Positions 7,454 to 12,598 of a stretch of 12,598 nt of DNA are shown here, piece by piece (position 1 is the stretch's first letter; each line of letters starts with the position of its first letter). Under the pieces are notes generated by a model. That model did not search any database, had not been told where the DNA came from, and worked only from the letters and a program-made list of their open reading frames with translations. A program made the position numbers and the translations under genes. This stretch comes from Chrysochromulina parva (lineage: Eukaryota; Haptophyta; Prymnesiales; Chrysochromulinaceae), in contig PJAB01001727.1 of the NCBI GenBank assembly GCA_002887195.1, positions 1 through 12,598 of the forward strand, read 5' to 3'.

Positions 7454-8074
7454 CTACGTTGAGTCCAACCGAACGCCCTCTGGGTCCGACTGAACGTCGT
7501 CTGAACCCAAGGGCCCGCCGTCAGCAGGCGCAACCTCGCCATCGGACGCCTCGCCTGTCAGCATCGTCACCAGCTTCCCTAGGAGCACCTCGCTCGGATT
7601 CCCATACGTCGCATTCAGATACACCGTCGCAGCACACCACGCCACGGCGACGAGTACGGTCAAGATGGGCATCCATCCGCAGAACCCCTGCCCGGTCTCG
7701 TAGCGCCGGTCGGCCAGGAACCGCTCGTACATCTCCTTGTCGCCTCCGGTTCCGGGCAACGCTCCTCGGTACTCAAGGGGCTTCGAAGAGTCCATCGGTA
7801 TCGGTTCGGAGTTGCGGCCACCCGCGTCGTCATAAGGCCGGTACACTTGGCCACTCTGCTCGTCATAAGCTCGCGCCTTGAGCTCGTTACAAGCTCGAAA
7901 GTTCGCCTCGCGCGCCGCTGCGCGTTTTGCGCTGTGCGCGGCTCTGACCTCGTCATCGTCTACGGATGCGAGGCTCTCTCGCACCTTGTCCGCCTCGGCA
8001 TAGTTCGGGCATCGCCAGTGGTGCAGACCTTCCTCCGGGTTGATGCAGCCTTTCAAGCATTTGCCCTTCGCCAT
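7454..8074 (-). CDS. Unknown 206-residue protein with Cys/His N-terminus and one membrane span
   Basis: I do not recognise the family. The start is the first in-frame ATG (8074-8072); the frame is open a little further upstream but without ATG. The first 25 residues contain C6, C10, H18, H19 and C22 (KCLKGC, then GLHHWRCP), a spacing that could bind one zinc, though no named finger matches. Residues about 35-70 are charged and Ala-rich, probably helical. A hydrophobic stretch at about 134-153 (MPILTVLVAVAWCAATVYL) is a single transmembrane segment, leaving some 50 acidic residues after it. It is neither a signal peptide nor a strict tail anchor. The gene is divergent from the FKBP-like gene, 215 bp away, so the two may be co-regulated. 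It appears intronless. Confidence 0.65.
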   Translation of the reverse strand: MAKGKCLKGCINPEEGLHHWRCPNYAEADKVRESLASVDDDEVRAAHSAKRAAAREANFRACNELKARAYDEQSGQVYRPYDDAGGRNSEPIPMDSSKPLEYRGALPGTGGDKEMYERFLADRRYETGQGFCGWMPILTVLVAVAWCAATVYLNATYGNPSEVLLGKLVTMLTGEASDGEVAPADGGPLGSDDVQSDPEGVRLDST

Positions 8075-8289
8075 CAGGTGTGGTCGGTGTGAGAGGTCCC
8101 CAACCACGGTCGACGAAGCGCCTGGATTCCTGCGACGAAGTCAGGCGTGTCAGAAAGTCAGAATCGCAGAAAACGCCCGTGACGGATTTTGCGGTCTCGA
8201 CGAGCCCACCGCAACATGCTCAACAATTGTCGCGACGTCTCACTTGCTCACTACAAAAAGCGATCACGGCTGCTCTCCAAAAAGCGATC
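8075..8289. promoter_or_regulatory. Divergent intergenic region between unknown membrane protein and FKBP-like gene
   Basis: Both start codons face outward from this 215-bp gap, so it probably holds both promoters. A 13-bp direct repeat, CAAAAAGCGATCA, occurs at 8254-8266 and 8278-8290; the second copy ends on the A of the FKBP-like start codon. The promoter role is inferred from position. Confidence 0.45.
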
Positions 8290-8967
8290 ATGAGCCACGA
8301 GGCCAATTTGCCAATTATGTCAACCAGTATCGAGGACGAGCGCGCCGTGCTCGCTGCCGAGCGCGCCGCCGTCGCTGCCGAGCGCGCCGCTCTGAATGTC
8401 GAGCGTTCCGTCCTCACGCAGCGCAAGCAAGTCCTAAAGGACTCGTCCTCCGAGGAAGCGCCATCGAAGGAAGGCCAGACCGTTCAGATTCTACCTGGCC
8501 TCACGAAGACCATCATGCGGCAAGGCCGCGGGCCGACGCCTACGGCAGGGCAGCTCGTCCGAATCGAATACGAGGTCCGAGTGACAAACGGAGCTCAGGC
8601 CGGCGCTGGCATGATCTTCAACATCATCGGCCAGCGCCAGCTTGTGAAGCGTGAGCCTGCAGGTCGGCTCGCTCTGCGTCAGGCCTTCAACCTGGGTGAT
8701 GTCCCGTTGCGATGCCCCATCATGTTCGACAGTACAGTCGCCACGATGCAGGCAGGAGAGCTCTGCACCGTCACGTCCCTCCCTTGCTACGCTTTCCGGG
8801 AGAGAGGGATGAATGACGTGCCGGGCGACTCGCATGTGGAGCTCGAGATTTATCTCGCGGATTTTGAGGATGATGAGCGACAGCCGCTGAGTAACTTCAC
8901 CGTCTTCCTCATCCTCTTTTTCATCACGGCAATGTGCTACTACGCCCGTCAAGAGATGCCCTTTTGA
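8290..8967 (+). CDS. FKBP-like protein with C-terminal membrane anchor
   Basis: 225 residues from ATG 8290, the first in-frame ATG, with A at -3; a second ATG at 8317 is an alternative. Residues about 15-50 form a likely coiled coil with the repeated motif LAAERAAVAAERAAL. Residues about 64-192 resemble an FKBP domain: GLTKTIMRQGRGPTPTAGQLVRI near the first strands, MQAGELCTVTSLPCYAFRERG and the closing VELEIYLADF. Known FKBPs are peptidyl-prolyl cis-trans isomerases. Here the FD pair is absent from the usual loop and the active-site Trp is not found where MFDSTVATM sits, so catalysis is doubtful and a chaperone or scaffold role is as likely. A hydrophobic segment at about 203-219 followed by RQEMPF suggests a tail-anchored protein facing the cytosol. 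Divergent from the unknown membrane protein. Confidence 0.72.
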   Translation: MSHEANLPIMSTSIEDERAVLAAERAAVAAERAALNVERSVLTQRKQVLKDSSSEEAPSKEGQTVQILPGLTKTIMRQGRGPTPTAGQLVRIEYEVRVTNGAQAGAGMIFNIIGQRQLVKREPAGRLALRQAFNLGDVPLRCPIMFDSTVATMQAGELCTVTSLPCYAFRERGMNDVPGDSHVELEIYLADFEDDERQPLSNFTVFLILFFITAMCYYARQEMPF

Positions 8968-9228
8968 AACGCAAGGAGAAGACGCAGGACACATAAGACA
9001 AAAACCCCGCCCGGATAAGATGCGCGGTGCCATGATTGTATACGGTACATGTAAGAGAACATGAGAGGCTAAAGCGTGCCCCCCGTCCCAGCCAACCACG
9101 GTTGACGCACCAGATGGAGCAAAGTCTAGGAGCTTATTTTTCTGGATCGCCGTCGGTCATGGTGCCGAACAGCTGCTGGCCCCGTTCCCGCACCGCGTCT
9201 GCGACCCCTCGCCGCTCGCCGCTTTGGA
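8968..9228. other. Intergenic region, nothing recognised
   Basis: Between the FKBP-like stop and the next start. It should contain the 3' UTR of one gene and the promoter of the next. Short frames here have no family features, and I see no repeat or RNA gene. Confidence 0.4.
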
Positions 9229-10005
9229 ATGCAAGCGGGAGGGCCGCCTCATGTGGATTCGTTCGTCGTCTCCACCGTGAGCCGTGCTCCTAGGATCATC
9301 GATCGAGGCACGGCACACGCAGCGATGATTTTCACTGATCTGCTACGAAAGGAACGTACTTCATCGCAGCCCGAAAATCGTCTCAGATTCGGGCACGACC
9401 TTGGATGCAGCCACGCGAGGTCGTGCCTGCATCCAAGGCAAGAGTCAAGAGTCGGGCAGAATGGCAATGGCGGTGCTGCTGGAAGCGATGCTAGTCACGG
9501 TGATAGCGGGAGCTCGACGGCGGGCTCGGAAGTGGCCTTGGATGCAGGCACGACCTCGCGGGCCCGCGATGCCGTCAGCTTGATCTACGAAGAGACCATC
9601 GATGCCGTCTTCGCCATCGAGTCTGCACTCGAGCCGCTCGCGGGTCCTCCTGCGCCACTGCCATGGGAGATCAAGGGGCTGCGCAACGCTCAGGCGTCCT
9701 CGCCCGCAGCAGCAGGCTACCGGCGTGCAGGCAAGACGTCTTGCGCCGCGATGATGAGCGACCTATACCATCGTTTCCAGATGAGCAACCCATACCAGCG
9801 CGACGAGGTGGCGTGTGGCGCGCCGCAAGATAAGCTTCCCGTGCACACGGACACGAATCCCGTCTCCAAGCCCGAAAATGCCTTCGAGGCGGCAGCAGAG
9901 GAGGCGGCCCGCGCCGCGGGCTCGTCGCAGATCGCATGTGGCTCGTCGCAGATCGCATGTGGCTCGTCGCAGATCGCCGCTGGCTCGTCGCAGATCGCGT
10001 GGTGA
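9229..10005 (+). CDS. Unknown protein with C-terminal GSSQIA repeats
   Basis: A 258-residue open frame starting with ATG at 9229. I do not recognise it. The first 90 residues have uneven composition and contain a 25-bp inverted repeat in DNA, so this part may instead be non-coding or hold an unrecognised intron. The middle (about 112-190: DAVSLIYEETIDAVFAIESALEP, MMSDLYHRFQMSNPYQRDEV) looks like ordinary folded protein. An Ala/Glu helix (AFEAAAEEAARAA) leads into four tandem repeats of GSSQIA(C/A/W) just before the stop. No signal peptide or membrane span. A minisatellite begins about 20 bp after the stop. The true start and exon structure are uncertain. Confidence 0.45.
   Translation: MQAGGPPHVDSFVVSTVSRAPRIIDRGTAHAAMIFTDLLRKERTSSQPENRLRFGHDLGCSHARSCLHPRQESRVGQNGNGGAAGSDASHGDSGSSTAGSEVALDAGTTSRARDAVSLIYEETIDAVFAIESALEPLAGPPAPLPWEIKGLRNAQASSPAAAGYRRAGKTSCAAMMSDLYHRFQMSNPYQRDEVACGAPQDKLPVHTDTNPVSKPENAFEAAAEEAARAAGSSQIACGSSQIACGSSQIAAGSSQIAW
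9414..9560. repeat. 25-bp perfect inverted repeat with about 97-bp spacer
   Basis: Positions 9414-9438 are the exact reverse complement of 9536-9560 (core CCTTGGATGCAGGCACGACC). A third, rearranged copy, GCACGACCTTGGATGCAG, lies at 9393-9410 with the two halves in swapped order, and it forms an 11-bp hairpin arm with 9414-9438. It sits inside the unknown open frame. It could be a small fold-back element or a decayed mobile insertion. Confidence 0.7.
9929..10003 (+). repeat. 21-bp coding tandem repeat (GSSQIA)
   Basis: Four tandem 21-bp units, GGCTCGTCGCAGATCGC plus a variable end, encode GSSQIAC, GSSQIAC, GSSQIAA and GSSQIAW immediately before the TGA at 10003-10005. Near-identity of the units suggests recent slippage. 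Confidence 0.85.
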
Positions 10006-10026
10006 GCCACAGTCATGTCGGTCGGC

Positions 10027-10234
10027 AACGATACAACGAGACGGCGAGATACAACGACACAACGATACAACAGGACAACGAGATACAAGGAGATAAACAA
10101 CGATACAACGATACAACAGGACAAACGAGATACAACGACACAACGATACAACAGGACGGCGAGATACACGGAGATACAACGACACCACGATACAACGAGA
10201 TACAACGAGATACAACGACACAACGATACAACGT
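10027..10234. repeat. GATACAACGA-type minisatellite
   Basis: About 208 bp built from short units related to GATACAACGA, CACAACGATACAACAGGA and GAGATACAACGA. A longer segment beginning GAGATACAACGACACAACGA recurs at 10046, 10127 and 10207, so there is a higher-order period of about 80-81 bp. It lies directly downstream of the unknown protein gene. The plus strand is almost free of T, so the base composition is strongly skewed. Open frames across it are repeat artefacts. Confidence 0.9.
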
Positions 10235-10565
10235 GAGAGTGTGATGGGTATGGAAGCACTGGAAGCAAGGAGAGCGCGAGCGGTCGTCCTCGCCCGCGAG
10301 CTGCGGCAGGACGGCGGGGACGGCGCGTGTGGTGTCTGCCATGGGCGATGGGGACGGTGGTGGGGAGAGTGACGCACGTTCACAACTCACTGGCTTCCAC
10401 AGATGCCGGTTCGTACAGTACTTGTACACAAGTCAAGTATGTACATAAACAACAGAAAACCATACGGAAGCCTATCGAATGTGCTCCGGAAGCCAGCAGG
10501 GGAGGACGGGAGTGGGCGGGACTTGACTTGACTTGACTTGACTTACTTGTACATCACACGCAACG
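10235..10565 (+). promoter_or_regulatory. Region upstream of methyltransferase gene, with ACTTG microsatellite
   Basis: No gene is supported here. Four tandem ACTTG units at 10521-10540, followed by ACTTACTTG, end some 17 bp before the methyltransferase ATG. A related segment, TACTTGTACACAAGTCAAGT, lies at about 10419-10438 and contains the palindrome CTTGTACACAAG-like core. These could be promoter or 5' UTR elements; the role is inferred from position. Confidence 0.4.
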
Positions 10566-11956
10566 ATGCTCGAGGCGCGTCGTCAGCCCCTTGTCAAGAC
10601 CGACTCTGGCGGCGGCTCAACCGCCGGCCAGATTTGGAACGCCTCACGGGTGTTCGCGGACGTGCTGCTACACAGGCCGCCCGGCAGCGAGAACTCGCAG
10701 CGAACATTCCTCGAGCTCGGTTGCGGCACTGGATACCTTGCGCTGCGCCTTGCGGCCGCCGTCAAAGGCACAAAGGTGATCGCGACCGACATGCCAAATG
10801 TCATGAAACCGCTGCGTCAGAACGTGAATCGCAATCATCTTGGCCACGCCATCCGCTGCGTGGCCTGGGACTGGAATGGCGAAGCACCATGTGCGATCGA
10901 CTGGGGCTCTGTGACGCACTGCATCGCCGTCGAGGTGATCTACTACAACGAATCGTCAGGGAACTCGAGCGAAGCGTTGGCGCGAGCGATCGCGACGGTG
11001 CTCGAGCGCGGAACCGCGAGCATCGAGGTGCTTCTCGTGCTTGATTGCGCTTGATGGCGCTTGATGGCGCTTGATGGCGCTTGATGGCGCTTGATGGCCT
11101 CCCTCATCAGGTGCTGCTCATGCTTCGCGTGCGCGTCAACACCGGGAGCGCCACATCGGGCGTCCTCGAGCCCTCGGATGAGTACGACCATCGCTCGGCC
11201 GTCTGGCATTTTGTGGAGAAGTCGTTACCGAAGGTGGGGCTCTGATTGCACTTGATTGCAATTGATTGCCCTTGATTGTCAATCCGGTGCTCCTCGGCTG
11301 GCATGCAAACGCTCACGACGGCGCCTCCGCTTTCCCCACAGGCGGGGCTCTGGGCCGAGGACCTGGCGATTGATGCATGCCACCGGGGCGACGCTGGGCA
11401 TAGCATGCGCGGCCTACGCTTGTATCGGGTGCACAAGCGCTCGGCCTCGCCGACGACGCGCTCTCCCGCACGCCCAGGCGCCGTCGCCGCCGACATGGAG
11501 GATGAGGTACGGCATGTTGCTCACGACGGCGCTCCTTGGCAGGTTGCTCACGACGGCGCTCATTGTCAGGTTGCTCACGACGGCGCTCATTGTCAGGTTG
11601 CTCACGACGAGGACGGCCAAGGAGCGCCGTCTCGGGCGCAGCAGCAGCGCCTGCAGAAGGACGGGAAGCCAGCAGCAGCGGCGGGCGTCGTGGCGGGCGC
11701 TGACGAGGGCACGTGCCCAGCCTCAGGCCCGGTGGAGAGCGGCCACTGCGGCCACTTGGGTCCACGCGTGGAGGAGCTCGAAGACGCTCTAGCGGAGGCT
11801 GAGGCTGAGGGGGTGAGGGCACGGGCTGCAAGGACGGCTGCAGAGAGCTCTTATGTGAGGCTCACGCCCGAGGAGGCCAGGGCCCGTGGGTTTAGGGACG
11901 ATGAAGAGTTGGTGATGCCGATGCCCGTGGATGACAGCAGCGATGAGGAAGATTGA
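10566..11956 (+). CDS. Family-16-type S-adenosylmethionine methyltransferase, 3 exons, acidic C-terminal extension
   Basis: Exons 10566-11027, 11111-11233 and 11342-11956 join in phase 0 to give 399 residues. The start ATG has A at -3. The catalytic core resembles the METTL21/EEF2KMT group of protein lysine methyltransferases: GQIWNASRVFADVL (21-34), motif I FLELGCGTGYLAL (48-60), acidic residue after strand 2 in ATDMPN (73-78), the conserved WDW (101-103) and VEVIYY (122-127). Exon 2 supplies the late core strand VLLMLRVRV and AVWHFVEK. These enzymes methylate lysines in translation factors or chaperones; the substrate here cannot be told. Exon 3 adds about 200 residues: three VAHDGA repeats, a Gln/Ala-rich stretch, a helix (VEELEDALAEAEAEGVRARA) and the acidic end SSDEED. 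Part of exon 3 around 11510-11610 may be an unrecognised intron. Confidence 0.82.
11028..11110 (+). repeat. Methyltransferase intron 1 with 10-bp GCTTGATGGC array
   Basis: Donor ATCGAG|GTGCTT, acceptor CTCATCAG|GTGCTG, phase 0, 83 nt. Six near-exact 10-bp units of GCTTGATGGC (first one GCTTGATTGC) fill 11038-11098. The junction sequences AGGTGCTTCTCGTGCTT (11026-11042) and AGGTGCTGCTCATGCTT (11109-11125) match at 15 of 17 positions. Confidence 0.85.
11234..11341 (+). repeat. Methyltransferase intron 2 with TTGATTGC units
   Basis: Donor CCGAAG|GTGGGG, acceptor CCCCACAG|GCGGGG, phase 0, 108 nt. Four 10-bp units (TGATTGCACT, TGATTGCAAT, TGATTGCCCT, TGATTGTCAA) lie at 11243-11282. The junctions AGGTGGGGCTCTG (11232-11244) and AGGCGGGGCTCTG (11340-11352) differ at one base. 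The 3' part contains GCTCACGACGGCGC, also found in the exon 3 repeats. Confidence 0.85.
11515..11610 (+). repeat. 27-bp tandem repeat in methyltransferase exon 3
   Basis: Units of GTTGCTCACGACGGCGCTC followed by a variable CATTGTCAG-type end repeat three times, then decay into GTTGCTCACGACGAG. They encode VAHDGA(P/H)(W/C)Q. Each boundary reads CAG|GTT, so every unit ends like an acceptor and begins like a donor. The same core, GCTCACGACGGCGC, occurs in intron 2. Confidence 0.85.
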
Positions 11957-12598
11957 GGCGACCGCGCGAGTCGGTCGCGGAGGCGGTCGGGACTCGACCG
12001 CTCCGAGTCGCTCCCTCAGCGGCTGTGCACGAGTGTGGCCCGGTTGGGCGCCGACGCCGTGTTGGGCGAGTGGAGACCCAGCGGTGACCTCGGCGGTGCC
12101 TGTGGCTGCTGCTGCTGCGCCGCCGCCGCCAGGCGCCGTGTTGAGTCACGTCGCTCACGGCTTCGCTCCGCACGGAGCCCAACACGGCGTCGGAGCCCAA
12201 CACGGCGTCGGAGCCCAACACGGCGCCGGAGCCCAACACGGCGTCAGTCGCGGAGGGTTGTACCGCTGGAGCGCTGGAAGCTTTGGCAACGGCGGCAGCA
12301 GCAGCAGCGGCGGCGGCGGCGGAACTGGCGGAACTGACGGAACTGACGGAACTGACGGAACTGACGGAACTGACGGAACTGACGGAACTGACGGAACTGA
12401 CGGAACTGGCGGAACTGGCGGAACTGGCGGAACTGGCGGAACCGGCGGCGATGGCCCCTCGCCTTCGGCCACGCCCTCCCCTCTCCGGCGCTCTATCGCC
12501 CCGACCGGAGCAGCCTCGCCCTTGGCCAGCGTCAGTGCCGGAAACACGCCACCCCGCGCGGCAGCGGTCTCCTCGCTAGCGCGCGCGGCAAGGCCGGC
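11931..12598 (+). CDS. Possible repeat-rich protein, partial at right edge
   Basis: A frame open from ATG 11931 to the window end (222 codons, no stop); an in-frame TGA lies at 11913-11915. It overlaps the last 26 bases of the methyltransferase in another frame, which is unusual in a eukaryote, so the true gene may start later or this may be an exon of a gene beyond the window. Visible parts: a Pro/Ala run (VAAAAAPPPPPG-like), four GAQHGV hexapeptide repeats, GGLYRWSAGSFGNGGSSSSGGGGG, then about a dozen GTD or GTG tripeptides and a Ser/Pro/Ala-rich tail. The other plus frame (AELTELTEL) and the minus strand (PVPSVPSVP) are also open here, so coding is not proven. I chose this frame for its length and more varied content between repeats. 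Confidence 0.3.
   Translation, partial: MTAAMRKIEATARVGRGGGRDSTAPSRSLSGCARVWPGWAPTPCWASGDPAVTSAVPVAAAAAPPPPGAVLSHVAHGFAPHGAQHGVGAQHGVGAQHGAGAQHGVSRGGLYRWSAGSFGNGGSSSSGGGGGTGGTDGTDGTDGTDGTDGTDGTDGTDGTGGTGGTGGTGGTGGDGPSPSATPSPLRRSIAPTGAASPLASVSAGNTPPRAAAVSSLARAARP
12174..12242 (+). repeat. 18-bp tandem repeat GGAGCCCAACACGGCGTC
   Basis: Four tandem copies of GGAGCCCAACACGGCGTC, one with GCC at the end, occupy about 12174-12245. In the longest open plus frame they encode GAQHGV. A related single piece, GGGCGCCGACGCCGTGTTGGGC, lies upstream near 12045 in the opposite orientation. Confidence 0.85.
12321..12446 (+). repeat. 9-bp tandem repeat GGAACTGAC / GGAACTGGC
   Basis: About fourteen 9-bp units: one GGAACTGGC, about eight or nine GGAACTGAC, then four GGAACTGGC and a decayed GGAACCGGC. 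The period is a multiple of three, so all frames through it stay open: GTD/GTG, ELT/ELA or NWR-type on plus. Confidence 0.9.

Noticed and set aside
7336..7881. Plus-strand 181-codon frame
   Set aside because: Opposite the unknown membrane-protein gene and rich in Arg/Ser/Pro as shadows are.
10013..10429. Minus-strand frame with SLYRCVVVSLYL repeats resembling membrane segments
   Set aside because: Product of the GATACAACGA minisatellite read in reverse; hydrophobicity is a composition artefact.
12155..12547. Minus-strand Pro/Val/Ser repeat protein (PVPSVPSVP)
   Set aside because: Cannot be excluded, but it depends on the 9-bp array and has less varied sequence than the plus frame.

Overview
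The window looks like nuclear DNA of a GC-rich microbial eukaryote, most likely a microalga. A haptophyte is my best guess, from protein style only: long armadillo arrays joined to a HET-like domain, low-complexity tails and short GT-AG introns. A prokaryote is excluded because at least two genes are interrupted by introns whose removal restores frame and family motifs at every junction tested.

Layout. Positions 1-2379, minus strand: 5' part of a large protein with a docking-like helix pair, a SAM-like domain, a HET/TIR-like domain and at least eight armadillo repeats; it runs off the left edge. Positions 2380-2592: divergent intergenic region with a 9-bp hairpin. Positions 2593-6284, plus: an 11-exon secreted phosphoesterase (phospholipase C/acid phosphatase family). 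Positions 6285-7453: no supported gene. Positions 7454-8074, minus: unknown small protein with a Cys/His N-terminus and one membrane span. Positions 8290-8967, plus: degenerate FKBP-like protein with a C-terminal membrane anchor, divergent from the previous gene. Positions 9229-10005, plus: unknown protein with a repeat tail. Positions 10027-10234: minisatellite. Positions 10566-11956, plus: three-exon family-16-type protein methyltransferase with an acidic tail. Positions 11931-12598: repeat-rich open frame running off the right edge.

The most unusual feature is the introns. Nearly all of the 12 inferred introns consist largely of tandem 10- or 11-bp units (or multiples) around a shared core such as TGATTGC, TGATGGC or CTAATTGC, with a different private variant per intron. 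Several introns hold copies of neighbouring exon sequence, and in several the first bases of the intron match the first bases of the next exon. This fits recent intron birth and growth by tandem duplication at AG|GT sites. Each unit also carries a branch-point-like CTNAT.

The genes do not form an obvious pathway. Adjacent divergent pairs may share promoters. All function calls come from motifs read by eye; no search was run.
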